Origin: Agreia pratensis
GTDB lineage: Bacteria; Actinomycetota; Actinomycetes; Actinomycetales; Microbacteriaceae
Length of the DNA stretch: 64,000 nt
Reading direction: 5' to 3'
NCBI RefSeq assembly: GCF_900177685.1
Contig: NZ_FXAY01000001.1
Location: forward strand, 124,001 to 188,000
The notes beneath the pieces are model-generated. The model did not search any database and was not told where the DNA came from. It saw nothing but the letters and a program-made list of their open reading frames with translations. Position numbers and translations under genes: made by a program. Positions within the stretch are counted from its first letter, which is position 1, and every line of letters begins with the position of its first letter. This document shows, one piece after another, positions 48,550 through 56,916 of the stretch.

Positions 48550-49639
48550 GATGCCCTTCGAAGTCGGAGACGCGAACGCGGGCGTGCACGCCGGAGATCA
48601 GGTCGACGACCTGGGAGATGTTGAAGTCGGTGGCTGCGCTGAGGTAGGCGTAGGCGAGGTCTTCGTCCATGCCGTAGCGAGCGTGCAGCAGCGAGATGGC
48701 CGCGCGCACGCACTTGCGCACCGCCTCGTCGAGGTCTTCGTCCATGCCTGTGGGAACGAGGAACTCCTGCGTCTCGGCGAGAGGCCCGACGAGGGCGCCG
48801 AATGCCGCGAGAGCCTCGCTCTGAGGCACGACCTCGAAGCGCACGGTCACTCGAAGAGATGCCTCCATCGCAGTGAGCGCGACCTCGCCGTCGCCCTGAG
48901 CGAAGTGCGGGTCTCCGACGTAGGCCAGCGCGCCGTCGACCTGCACGGGGAGGTAGAGCGAGCTGCCTTCGGTGAGCAGGTTGATGTCGATGTTTCCGCC
49001 GTGCGATCCGGGCGGTACCGAGTGCGGGCGCGTCGATCCGGCAACGGCCACGCCCATGATTCCGAGGAACGGGCGCAGGGGGAATCGCACCGAGCGCTCT
49101 CCCCCGGCAACAAGCGGAAGGGTTCCGACCTGGCTTCCATCGGCGTCGTCGTCGACCGCGGCGAAGATGCTCACCGAGCCTTCGACGAGCGGAAATTCGC
49201 CGGGAAGCGCTCCCCGGCCATGCCTGTTCGAGATCACGCCGTAGGGCACGCGCGGGGTCGCCTCGAGCACCGTCATCTTGAGCAGATCCCCCGGCTTCGC
49301 GCCCCGGATGCGGATGGGCCCGGTCACGACGTGCGGCCCGTCGACCTTGGGGTCGCGCTGGTAGCCGGATGCCGCGAGCGCGATCGCGTCGTCGAGCACG
49401 TTCTCGCGACCTACCCCGTGGCCTGCGAAGTAGGACACGGGATCGCGGCCCTGATCTTCGAGCACACCCTCGTGACTCAACGTGTCGATCGTGACCTCAT
49501 CGCCGGAGTCGATGGTGAGAACCGCTGTGTCGGTGGCGCATGGCAGTCGGCCCCAGAGCACGTTCTCGACAGTCGACGGCAGGTAGTGGGCGGACTGGAT
49601 GAATCCCTGTCCGGGCTGGAGCGGTGCGGTGAACGGCAT
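48542..49639 (-). CDS. Acetamidase/formamidase-family protein
   Basis: A 365-residue FmdA/AmdA family enzyme. Features are 'VLTIDSGDEVTIDTLSHEG', 'GPIRIRGAKPGDLLKMTVLE', 'GIMGVAVAG' and 'GSHGGNIDINLLTEGSSLYLPVQVDGALAYVGDPHFAQGDGEVALT', the most diagnostic block, across the central region. Members hydrolyse formamide, acetamide or other short amides. It is the first gene of the operon amidase-like - HpxZ/amidase - pucG - allC - rpiR. Oxamate or formamide-like end products of ureide breakdown are plausible substrates, by inference only. The ATG at 49639 has GGAAGG at a slightly long distance. Confidence 0.87.
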   Translation of the reverse strand: MPFTAPLQPGQGFIQSAHYLPSTVENVLWGRLPCATDTAVLTIDSGDEVTIDTLSHEGVLEDQGRDPVSYFAGHGVGRENVLDDAIALAASGYQRDPKVDGPHVVTGPIRIRGAKPGDLLKMTVLEATPRVPYGVISNRHGRGALPGEFPLVEGSVSIFAAVDDDADGSQVGTLPLVAGGERSVRFPLRPFLGIMGVAVAGSTRPHSVPPGSHGGNIDINLLTEGSSLYLPVQVDGALAYVGDPHFAQGDGEVALTAMEASLRVTVRFEVVPQSEALAAFGALVGPLAETQEFLVPTGMDEDLDEAVRKCVRAAISLLHARYGMDEDLAYAYLSAATDFNISQVVDLISGVHARVRVSDFEGHHG

Positions 49640-49750
49640 CCGAATGCGCGCCTTCCGAAGTCTGGAAAGATGGGAGGGTCGCTTCGAGAGTATCGTGCGC
49701 CAGTCGTCAAGCCCCGCCACGCCCAGAGACATCGAAAGATCAGGTGCCCC

Positions 49751-50470
49751 GTGCTCCGAAGACTCCGCAGCAAGCCCGCCAATCTTCACCTGGGCCTGAT
49801 GCTCGCCCTGACGTTCTCGACCGGCATCGCCGACGCCGTGGGCTACCTCGGTCTCGACAGGGTGTTCACGGCGAACATGACCGGCAACGTCGTGATCCTC
49901 GGCATGGCGATCGCCGGCGCCGACGGCCTGCCCATCATCGGCCCCCTCGTCGCGTTGTTCTCGTTCATGCTGGGGGCAGCGATCGGCGGACGAGTACTGC
50001 GGCCGGTCAAGGTCGGCTGGACGACGCACAGCACCGTGCTGTTCAGCATCGTGGGAACGGTCATGGTCGGCCTGACCATCGCCCTCTTCGTTTTCGACGG
50101 ACCTCCCCCACCTCCCTACGAGTACATCTTCACCGGATGCTTCGCCCTGGTCATGGGCGTGCAGGCTGCGACGGCGCGGCACATCGCGGTGAAAGACGTG
50201 ACGACGGTGGTCGTGACCTCGACCATCACGGGTCTCGCCGCCGACTCGCGTCTTGCCGGCGGCTCGGGTCAGCCCTGGTTCCGGCGCGCCGGCGCCATCC
50301 TGCTCATCGGCGGCGGCGCCGCCGTCGGAGCTCTCCTGCTCACCATCCACATCGGCTGGGGCGTGGCTCTGGCCGCCTTCATCACTCTTCTCGTTGCGCT
50401 GACAGGCCACCTCACAGGCCGGCCCCACCACGCTCCCGTGGAACCGTCGGAGGTCGAAGCCTCCGCCTGA
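49751..50470 (+). CDS. YoaK-family (DUF1275) membrane protein
   Basis: A 239-residue inner-membrane protein with about six hydrophobic segments and the DUF1275 landmarks 'LTFSTGIADAVGYLGL' and 'FTANMTGNVVILG', followed by 'GVQAATARHIAVKDVTTVVVTSTITGL'. Function in the family is not established. It starts with GTG at 49751, a few bases after AGG, and is divergent from the formamidase-like gene. Confidence 0.88.
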   Translation: MLRRLRSKPANLHLGLMLALTFSTGIADAVGYLGLDRVFTANMTGNVVILGMAIAGADGLPIIGPLVALFSFMLGAAIGGRVLRPVKVGWTTHSTVLFSIVGTVMVGLTIALFVFDGPPPPPYEYIFTGCFALVMGVQAATARHIAVKDVTTVVVTSTITGLAADSRLAGGSGQPWFRRAGAILLIGGGAAVGALLLTIHIGWGVALAAFITLLVALTGHLTGRPHHAPVEPSEVEASA

Positions 50471-52090
50471 TCAGCGTCGGCGCTGAGTCGACTGCTCGCG
50501 ATCCCATTCGTCGAAGAAGTCCTGGCTCTTGCTGCGCACCCGGTCGTCGAGTCCGATGTTGCGCTCCTTGCCTGTGGCGAGAGCCAGCTCCTCCTCGTGC
50601 TCAGCCAGCAGCCGGAGCGTGGCCAGCCTGCCCGTGGTGATCTGAGCATCCAGAAGCGCCTGGTCGCGCTCGAGCGCGAACTGCTGGCGCACCCGAGCGA
50701 TCTCGGTGCGGTCGTGTTCGCGCGCGGTCTCGTCGTGCACCGATTCTTTCTTTCCGAGGTTGCGCAGCAGCTTGATGATCACCGGAAGCAGCTCGATCGC
50801 GAAGAACAGCAGGAAGACCATCACGTGCGCGAGCCCTGCCGACGGACTCTCGGCGCTCAGCCGGTCGAGAGCGGTAAGACGATTGCTGATGCCGTCGCTC
50901 GACGACACGGCGGCGTCGTTCTGAGCCTGGAAGTCCGCCTTGCGCTGCTCGATCGTCGCCAGCTCTGCCTGCGACTTGGCAAGCGCGGCCTCGGCCGTGG
51001 TCTTCGAATCCTTCAGCTGCGATGTCAAGGCCGGCTGCGCAGTCGCGAGTGCCGCGGCGGTTGCTTTCTGTGCCTGGTCGTAGACGGTCTGAGCCGCGTC
51101 GACGGCTTCTTTCGCCACCGCGGTGACGGCGCCCGCACCGAACTGGCCGGTTCCCCCGGTGCCGTTGGCCTCTGACTGCCACGCGGCGGTCTTGGCGTTG
51201 AGGTCGGCGAGAGCCGCGTCTTCAGCTTTTTTCGCAGCGGCGTATGTGGGATCGGTCATCGGATCGACCGCATCACTCTTGTCGATGATCGCCTGGTTGC
51301 TTGCGATCGCCGCTCGCACGCTGTCTTCGGTCGCGAGGATCGGGTCGCTGGCGAGCTGCTTCGCGAAAGCCGTGCGGGACTCGGCCTCCATCACCAGAAT
51401 CTGCGCGCTGATCTCCGGCGCGAAGATCTGTAGCGTGACCGGCGTCGAGATGACCGTGCCGAGGATCGCGGCGAGCAGCACGCGAGGAACGACGGCGAAA
51501 GTGGTCTTCCAGGCGCCCTTGGTGTTCGAGAGCTGGATGGTGAGGGCCCGGTCGATGGCGAAGATTCCCGCACCCCAGAAGATGCCCACGGGAATGAACC
51601 AGAACCAGTCGGCGTGGAACACCATGCCCAGGGCGAAAGCCATCGACAGAGCTGCGACGGTGGCGGTGAACATCAGGATCAGGGCCATGGCCGAATAGGC
51701 CTGCCTGTCTCCGGGGGCACCGTCGATGGCGTCGGCGCGTGCGCCGCCGAGAACGGCGAGTCCGATGCGACGCAGGCGTCTGTGGCGGGCGTTGGGGCGC
51801 TCGGCCGCTTCGGCTGACTCAGCCGTCGGTGCGCCCGGCGTTCCTGCGGCTGCGGCACCGGATGCCTCCGGCTGGGCGTCGATGTCTCGCTCGAACCAGG
51901 GCTGCTCCTGCTGCTCGACCGACAGTTGCTCGGTCGGCGCCGTGGTCATTGGGGAAGTGTCATTCGACAGGTCGACGCCGAGCAGCGCCTCGATCGGCAC
52001 CGTCTCTGCCTCGGGGCGCTTGCGCGGCTTCGGGGTCTCGCTGAACCACGGCTCCAACTGGGGCCCGGTGGATTCGTCGTTTACGCTCAC
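50471..52090 (-). CDS. DUF4407-domain membrane protein with coiled coil
   Basis: A 539-residue membrane protein. The first 110 residues are acidic and Pro/Ala-rich, with two PWF motifs (LEPWFSETP and EQPWFERD). Three transmembrane helices follow at about 130-155, 162-182 and 196-220, the last two around 'GAGIFAIDRALTIQ' typical of DUF4407. A long Ala-rich coiled coil (about 240-400) leads to a fourth helix ('VMVFLLFFAIELLPVIIKLL'). A charged cytoplasmic C terminus ends the protein. The function of the family is unknown. GTG start with AGGAAGGA upstream. The 174-bp gap to mutM (52091-52264) holds no gene that I recognise. Confidence 0.85.
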   Translation of the reverse strand: MSVNDESTGPQLEPWFSETPKPRKRPEAETVPIEALLGVDLSNDTSPMTTAPTEQLSVEQQEQPWFERDIDAQPEASGAAAAGTPGAPTAESAEAAERPNARHRRLRRIGLAVLGGARADAIDGAPGDRQAYSAMALILMFTATVAALSMAFALGMVFHADWFWFIPVGIFWGAGIFAIDRALTIQLSNTKGAWKTTFAVVPRVLLAAILGTVISTPVTLQIFAPEISAQILVMEAESRTAFAKQLASDPILATEDSVRAAIASNQAIIDKSDAVDPMTDPTYAAAKKAEDAALADLNAKTAAWQSEANGTGGTGQFGAGAVTAVAKEAVDAAQTVYDQAQKATAAALATAQPALTSQLKDSKTTAEAALAKSQAELATIEQRKADFQAQNDAAVSSSDGISNRLTALDRLSAESPSAGLAHVMVFLLFFAIELLPVIIKLLRNLGKKESVHDETAREHDRTEIARVRQQFALERDQALLDAQITTGRLATLRLLAEHEEELALATGKERNIGLDDRVRSKSQDFFDEWDREQSTQRRR

Positions 52091-52264
52091 GCCGAGTCCT
52101 TCCTGTTCGAATGATCAGCGGCAAGTATGCACGCACCGACCCTGAGCATCCGGTGAGCATGCCCTCAATCAGCCCTGCGGAGGAGCCAAAGGTGGTGAAA
52201 ATGCGACGTGCGAATGATCTCTTGAGGCGTTCAGCAATTCCGCAGTTCAGAGCAGGTCAGCACC

Positions 52265-53170
52265 TCATCGAAGACGCTGGCAGTGGGCGCAGAAGTGCGA
52301 ACCGCGGTTCATGAAACTCTCACGCACGATGGGGCGGCCACAGCGCGGGCACGGCTGACCCTGGCGACCGTATGCGTTGAGACTGTGCGAGAAGTATCCG
52401 GAGGCGCCGTTGACGTTCACGTACTGCGCGTCGAAGCTCGTGCCGCCCTCGGCCAGCGCCTTCTCTAGCACGAACCGCATTTCGGCGAGCAGCAGTTTCG
52501 CCTTGGCGCGCGACAGTGACGACGCGGGCTGCGCATAGTGGATGCGCGCCGCCCACAGCGACTCGTCGGCGTAGATGTTGCCGATGCCGCTGATGAGGTT
52601 CTGGTCGAGCATCGCCCTCTTGATGCCGGTGTTCTTGCGCGCGAGCGCGGCGAAGAATGCCGCATCACTAAAGGCAGGGTCGAGCGGATCGCGGGCGATG
52701 TGCGACACCTGGCCCGGGATGGAGGCCAGCTCGCTCCCACGGCCCGCCGCGCGGCCGTCCGACGTGGGAAGGAGCGCATCCACCGCCATCGAGCCGAAGA
52801 TTCGCTGGTCGACGAAGTTCACCCAAAACTCGCCGTGATCGGGATGCTCGATGTGCAGACGAATGCGCAGCAGGCCGTCTTCTTCGACGCCCGGGGTGCG
52901 CAGGAGCACTTGTCCGCTCATTCCGAGGTGAGTCACGAGAGCCCGTCCTCCAACGTCCGTCGCGTCGTCGAGCGGGAACCAGAGGAACTTGCCTCGGCGC
53001 ACGGCCGAGCGCATCCGGTGCCCCTCGAGCAGGTCGACGAACGCGCCCGCCGCGGGGCTATGACGTTTGAGCGAGCGCTGATCGAAGACCTCGACGGCAG
53101 TGATGAGCGCGCCGGAGACGGCCCGCTCGAGGCCCGCCCGCACGACCTCGACTTCGGGGAGTTCGGGCAC
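52265..53170 (-). CDS. mutM: Formamidopyrimidine-DNA glycosylase (Fpg/MutM)
   Basis: Base-excision repair glycosylase/AP lyase for 8-oxoguanine and formamidopyrimidines. The 301-residue protein begins (M)PELPEVE with the catalytic Pro and Glu, has 'LVTHLGMSGQV', the H2TH segment 'DQNLISGIGNIYADESLW' and a C-terminal zinc finger (CPRC and CAHC). It starts with GTG one base after the rnc stop. In actinobacteria smc normally follows directly; here the next core gene, smc, is 49 kb away. Confidence 0.97.
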   Translation of the reverse strand: MPELPEVEVVRAGLERAVSGALITAVEVFDQRSLKRHSPAAGAFVDLLEGHRMRSAVRRGKFLWFPLDDATDVGGRALVTHLGMSGQVLLRTPGVEEDGLLRIRLHIEHPDHGEFWVNFVDQRIFGSMAVDALLPTSDGRAAGRGSELASIPGQVSHIARDPLDPAFSDAAFFAALARKNTGIKRAMLDQNLISGIGNIYADESLWAARIHYAQPASSLSRAKAKLLLAEMRFVLEKALAEGGTSFDAQYVNVNGASGYFSHSLNAYGRQGQPCPRCGRPIVRESFMNRGSHFCAHCQRLR

Positions 53171-53171
53171 T

Positions 53172-53903
53172 CTACGCCGATGCCGCTTCGGTCGGTAGAG
53201 CCTTCAGTGTGGCCACAGCATCTCGAGCGGCGGATGCCTCGGCCTGCTTCTTCGACGGACCCTCGCCCGTGGCCTGCACAACGACGACGCCTGCCGCGTT
53301 CGAGACGCGCACGGTGGCCACGAACACCTTCTGGTGATCCGGCCCCGATTCGCTCAACTCGTATACAGGAGCGGCAAGACCTTTCTGCCCAGCGGCCTCC
53401 TGAAGGGACGTCTTGGGATCCATGGAGATACGGAAGTGACCCGGAGCAGTCGCGAGGGGGGCTACGAGACGCAGCACCAAGGCGGTCGCCGCATCCGGAC
53501 CAGCGCCCAGATAGCTGGCTCCGATGACCGCCTCCATCGTGTCGGCGAGAATCGACGGCTTGTCACGCCCACCCGTGAGCTCTTCACCCCGGCCCAATCG
53601 AACGAAGCGCCCCAGCTCGATGCCACGAGCGATCTCGGCGAGAGCGACCGTCGACACGAGGCTGGCGCGACGCTTGGCCAGTTCGCCCTCTTCGAGGTCG
53701 GGGAAGCGGCGGTAGAGCATGACAGTGACAGCCTGGCCGAGAATCGAGTCGCCGAGGAACTCGAGGCGCTCATTCGTGGGGATGCCGCCGTGCTCGTACG
53801 AGTAGGAGCGGTGAGTCAGGGCGAGCTCGAGCAGATCGTCGGGAAGATCGATCTGCAGAGTCGCCAAAAGGAGCGACCCGTCGGTTTCGTGTTCAGAAAC
53901 CAT
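53172..53903 (-). CDS. rnc: Ribonuclease III
   Basis: Double-strand-specific endoribonuclease for rRNA and mRNA processing. The 243-residue protein has the signature 'NERLEFLGDSIL' with the catalytic acidic residues, a second acidic cluster 'ADTMEAVIGASYLG', and a C-terminal dsRNA-binding domain (about 165-235, ending 'KKQAEASAARDAVATLKAL'). AAGGAG precedes the ATG at 53903. It lies between rpmF and mutM, the standard order. Confidence 0.96.
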   Translation of the reverse strand: MVSEHETDGSLLLATLQIDLPDDLLELALTHRSYSYEHGGIPTNERLEFLGDSILGQAVTVMLYRRFPDLEEGELAKRRASLVSTVALAEIARGIELGRFVRLGRGEELTGGRDKPSILADTMEAVIGASYLGAGPDAATALVLRLVAPLATAPGHFRISMDPKTSLQEAAGQKGLAAPVYELSESGPDHQKVFVATVRVSNAAGVVVVQATGEGPSKKQAEASAARDAVATLKALPTEAASA

Positions 53904-53953
53904 CGAGGCGCTCCTTGGTGACGCATCTGTTGTCGTTGCCGACAGCAGGAGTC

Positions 53954-54157
53954 TTAGATGTCTGCGACCTTGCGGCCCTTGTACTCCATGAACAGGGGGG
54001 TGCCTGCGGAGTCTTCGACGATCTTGGCGCGGTGCGGCAGGCTGTAGACAGTCTTGCCGTTCTCGATCGTCTTGACGAGGGTGGGGGCCGTAGCCTTCCA
54101 CTGAGCGCGACGCATGCGGGTGGAAGCCCGCGACATCTTTCTCTTCGGAACAGCCAT
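53954..54157 (-). CDS. rpmF: Ribosomal protein bL32
   Basis: 67-residue large-subunit protein with the conserved N terminus '[20 protein letters not shown]' and 'CNxC'-free actinobacterial C-terminal half ('[11 protein letters not shown]'), so it is a cysteine-less, zinc-independent L32. It is preceded by an AAAAGAGAA-type site and follows the DUF177 gene by 27 bp, as is usual. Confidence 0.97.
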   Translation of the reverse strand: MAVPKRKMSRASTRMRRAQWKATAPTLVKTIENGKTVYSLPHRAKIVEDSAGTPLFMEYKGRKVADI

Positions 54158-54184
54158 GATCTTCTCTTTTCTCTATCGTTCAGG

Positions 54185-54748
54185 TCACTCGGGTCGCGCG
54201 GCGGCGTCGGTGTCTGCTTGGTCAGTCTGTGTGGAAGCTTCGAAGCCGGCGAGCGCAGCCCAGCGCGGATCGGTGATCTGCTGGGGTTCGTCATGCGGCT
54301 GATCGGCCAGCTTCTCACCCGTCTCCGGGTCTAGTCCTGGGCAATCCGGCCGACAGACCGGTTGGAACGGCAGTGAAAGTACCACCGCATCCCTGATCAT
54401 CGGTTCGAGGTCGACGTGATCGTCGAGAACCGAGTAATCAAAAGCTTCGTCAAGAGAATACGCGAAAACGTCTTGGAATTCGACTTCTACTGGCAGATGG
54501 ATGTCGGTGAGGCAGCGCCCGCAGACCCCGTCGGCCGTTGAAGAGACATGAACCGAGGCCAGAATGCCGTCGTGCAGGCCCTCCAGACGCAGGTCTACGT
54601 CGAGGATCGAGTCGGCCTGAACGGCCACAAGGCCTTCTCCGAGCTTCTCGGGAACAACGATCTCGAGCTCGTGCTCGCGCATCTCGCCGGGACGGTGGAT
54701 GAGATCGTGCACCCCCACCGTGTAGGGCGTCTTCTTGAATTTGTTCAC
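54185..54748 (-). CDS. DUF177 (YceD-like) protein
   Basis: A 187-residue protein of the YceD/DUF177 family, always found next to rpmF and implicated in 23S rRNA or ribosome metabolism. Features are 'HDLIHRPGEMREHELEIVVPEKLGEGL'-type N-terminal strands, 'CGRCLTDIHLPVEVEFQDVFAY', and a second cysteine pair 'CRPDCPGLDPETGEKL', together a likely zinc site. The start is the GTG at 54748 (VNKFKKTPYTVGVHDL). It is divergent from the YtrA-type operon, whose promoter region lies 60-110 bp away. Confidence 0.92.
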   Translation of the reverse strand: MNKFKKTPYTVGVHDLIHRPGEMREHELEIVVPEKLGEGLVAVQADSILDVDLRLEGLHDGILASVHVSSTADGVCGRCLTDIHLPVEVEFQDVFAYSLDEAFDYSVLDDHVDLEPMIRDAVVLSLPFQPVCRPDCPGLDPETGEKLADQPHDEPQQITDPRWAALAGFEASTQTDQADTDAAARPE

Positions 54749-54809
54749 AACATTCGAGTCTACCGCCGATCGCCGCGAGGCGTCCCCCGAGGGTGCGCGA
54801 GAAAAAGTG

Positions 54810-54860
54810 TTGACAGAACCCGCGCCGCCTGGTTGGTTAGTTACATGAGTAATGAACCAA
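54810..54860 (+). promoter_or_regulatory. Promoter and palindromic operator of the GntR/ABC operon
   Basis: TTGACA at 54810-54815 is a good -35 box. About 17 bp downstream begins a palindrome, TTGGTTAGTTAC and GTAATGAACCAA around ATGA (54833-54860), matching at 10 of 12 positions. It overlaps the expected -10 region. The pattern resembles the operators of YtrA-type GntR repressors, so autorepression by the next gene is likely. Confidence 0.6.
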
Positions 54861-54875
54861 CGAAGGGGAAGCGTC

Positions 54876-55232
54876 GTGGATGACTCTCGACCGATCTTCG
54901 TGCAGATCGCCGAGCTGATCGAGAACGAGATCATCGCCGGCGCACTGCCCGAAGAGACGCAGGTTCCGTCGACGAACGAGTTCGCCGCATTCCATCGCAT
55001 CAACCCGGCAACAGCAGGCAAAGGAGTCAACGTGCTCGTCGACGACGGCATCCTCTACAAGAAGCGCGGCATCGGCATGTTCGTGGCATCCGGCGCGCGC
55101 GAACGACTGGTGGCCAAGCGCCGAGACCAGTTCCAGAACGAATTCATCGCACCGCTGATAGTCGAGGCCGAGAAGCTCGGCATCAGAGAAACGCAGTTGA
55201 TCGACATGATCAGAAAGGAAGGCACAGCATGA
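54876..55232 (+). CDS. GntR-family regulator, YtrA type
   Basis: A 118-residue repressor with an N-terminal winged helix ('PIFVQIAELIENEIIAGALPEETQVPSTNEFAAFHRINPATAGKGVNVLVDDGILYKKRGIGMFV' over residues about 6-70) and only a short C-terminal helix region, the YtrA subfamily format. The start is the GTG at 54876 behind AAGGGGAA; an ATG at 54852 lies inside the operator. It overlaps the ABC ATPase gene by ATGA, so regulator and transporter are co-expressed. Confidence 0.92.
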   Translation: MDDSRPIFVQIAELIENEIIAGALPEETQVPSTNEFAAFHRINPATAGKGVNVLVDDGILYKKRGIGMFVASGARERLVAKRRDQFQNEFIAPLIVEAEKLGIRETQLIDMIRKEGTA

Positions 55233-56119
55233 GTGCAGTAGTAGAGGTATCGCACCTCACCCGCCGCTTCGGCGACACAACCGCCGTCGACGATGTGAGC
55301 TTCAGCGTTCAGAAGAACACCATTCACGGGCTGCTCGGTCGCAACGGGGCCGGCAAGACCACGCTCATGCAGCTGCTGACCGGCCAGGACTTCGCGACGC
55401 AGGGCGACATCCGCATCTTCGGAGAGCACCCGGTCGAGAACTCGGGCGTGCTGAAGAACGTCTGCTTCATCAAAGAGAGCCAGCGCTACCCCGACGACTT
55501 CAAGCCGCGGCACGTCTTCACCAGCGCGCCCTGGTTCTTTCCCAACTGGGACGCCGAGTTCGCCGACCGCCTGATCAAAGACTTTCGGCTGCCGCTGAAT
55601 CGACGCATCAAGAAGCTGTCCCGCGGCCAACTGTCAGCCATCGGCGTCATCGTCGGGCTCGCATCCCGAGCCCCGCTGACGTTCTTCGACGAGCCGTATC
55701 TGGGTCTGGATGCCGTGGCGCGGCAGATCTTCTACGACCGGCTTCTCGAGGACTTCGGCGAGCATCCGCGCACCATCATTCTCTCGACGCATCTCATCGA
55801 CGAGGTCAGCAATCTGCTCGAGCACGTTCTCGTGATCGACGAGGGCAAGTTGCTCATCGATGAAGACGCGGAGACCCTGCGCGGATCGGCCACGACCGTG
55901 GTCGGCACGAGGCAGGCCGTCGACGCCTTCGTGGCCGACCGCGAGGTACTGCACCGCGACGGAATCGGCGGTCTCGCCTCGGTGACAGTCGGCCGTCTCA
56001 CCCCACAGGATCGCGCACGCGCCACCGAGACAGGACTCGAACTGTCGCCCGTGTCACTGCAGCAACTCGTCGTGCGCCTAACCGGAAGCAGCCAGACCGT
56101 ATTGGAGCAGAGCGCATGA
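55229..56119 (+). CDS. ABC transporter ATP-binding protein (YtrB-like)
   Basis: ATPase of 296 residues with Walker A GRNGAGKTT, a signature that reads LSRGQ instead of LSGGQ, and Walker B LTFFDEPYLGLDA followed by 'STHLIDEV'. The LSRGQ form is frequent in YtrB-type exporters controlled by YtrA regulators. A C-terminal extension of about 80 residues follows. GGAAGG precedes the ATG. The gene is followed, with overlap, by the permease. Confidence 0.92.
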   Translation: MSAVVEVSHLTRRFGDTTAVDDVSFSVQKNTIHGLLGRNGAGKTTLMQLLTGQDFATQGDIRIFGEHPVENSGVLKNVCFIKESQRYPDDFKPRHVFTSAPWFFPNWDAEFADRLIKDFRLPLNRRIKKLSRGQLSAIGVIVGLASRAPLTFFDEPYLGLDAVARQIFYDRLLEDFGEHPRTIILSTHLIDEVSNLLEHVLVIDEGKLLIDEDAETLRGSATTVVGTRQAVDAFVADREVLHRDGIGGLASVTVGRLTPQDRARATETGLELSPVSLQQLVVRLTGSSQTVLEQSA

Positions 56120-56907
56120 GCACCCTCACTCAACCCACCCTCGACGAAGCGCGGATCGGCCGACCCGGCGGCGCCTCGAACATCCTCGCCGTCGTTCGGC
56201 TGCACCTCGTGAACCGCTACAGCGTCTTCGCCGTGCCGTGGCTGATCATGGCGGGCATCTTCGTCGTGAACGTCGCGATCTGGTGGATCATCTTCGCGTC
56301 GGTCTCGAGCGAGGCCGACAGGGCAGATGCGCGCGACGGCATCTCGTACTCAGGGGCGCTGTTCTACATCTTCGTGTACATGCTGGTGCTGGGGATCCAG
56401 GCCGTGGCCTTCACCTTCCCGTTCGCGCTGGGCTTCAGTGTGACGAGACGCGATTTCTGGCTGGGCAGCGCGCTCACCTTCATCGCACTCTCGGCGGTCT
56501 ACAGCGCGTGCCTCACGATCCTGGCGACCATCGAGGTGGCGACCGGCGGCTGGGGGCTCGGCGGCACGATGTTCGCCAGCTACTACTTCGGCGGAGCGGA
56601 TGCGTCGTGGATCGAGCGCTTCGGGCTCTACTTCGCGACGTATCTGTTCTTCTACTTCGTCGGCGCGGCTATCGCGACCATCTACCAGCGCTGGCGTAAC
56701 AACGGCATGCTCGTGCTCTTCGGAACCCTCGGCCTCGTGCTGATCGCCGGCATCGCGCTGGTGTCGTTCACGAATAGCTGGCCTTCGGTGGGTGCCTGGC
56801 TCGACTCGAACGGTCCGTCGGGCGTGATCGCCTGGAGCCTCGTGCCCACGGTCATCGCCGCCATCACGGGCTACTTCATTCTGCGCAGGGCGACGCCGAA
56901 GAACTGA
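56116..56907 (+). CDS. ABC transporter permease of the YtrA-type operon
   Basis: A 263-residue membrane protein with about six hydrophobic segments: 'FAVPWLIMAGIFVVNVAIWW', 'LFYIFVYMLVLGIQAVAF', the 'ALTFIALSAVYSACLTIL' helix, 'YLFFYFVGAAIATIY', 'LVLFGTLGLVLIAGIALV' and the final helix near 'TVIAAITGYFIL'. No sequence family is decisive; context defines it as the partner of the preceding ATPase. It overlaps that gene by ATGA. Such systems often respond to cell-envelope stress. Confidence 0.82.
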   Translation: MSTLTQPTLDEARIGRPGGASNILAVVRLHLVNRYSVFAVPWLIMAGIFVVNVAIWWIIFASVSSEADRADARDGISYSGALFYIFVYMLVLGIQAVAFTFPFALGFSVTRRDFWLGSALTFIALSAVYSACLTILATIEVATGGWGLGGTMFASYYFGGADASWIERFGLYFATYLFFYFVGAAIATIYQRWRNNGMLVLFGTLGLVLIAGIALVSFTNSWPSVGAWLDSNGPSGVIAWSLVPTVIAAITGYFILRRATPKN

Positions 56908-56916
56908 TATGACCGC

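Noticed and set aside
48410-50470. A 686-codon plus-strand frame reaching into the DUF1275 gene
   Set aside because: Only the last 239 codons (from GTG 49751) resemble a protein family; the rest is antisense to the formamidase-like and amidase genes.
52111-52314. Possible small gene in the gap between mutM and the DUF4407 gene
   Set aside because: No ribosome binding site, no recognisable sequence, and it overlaps the 3' end of mutM on the other strand.
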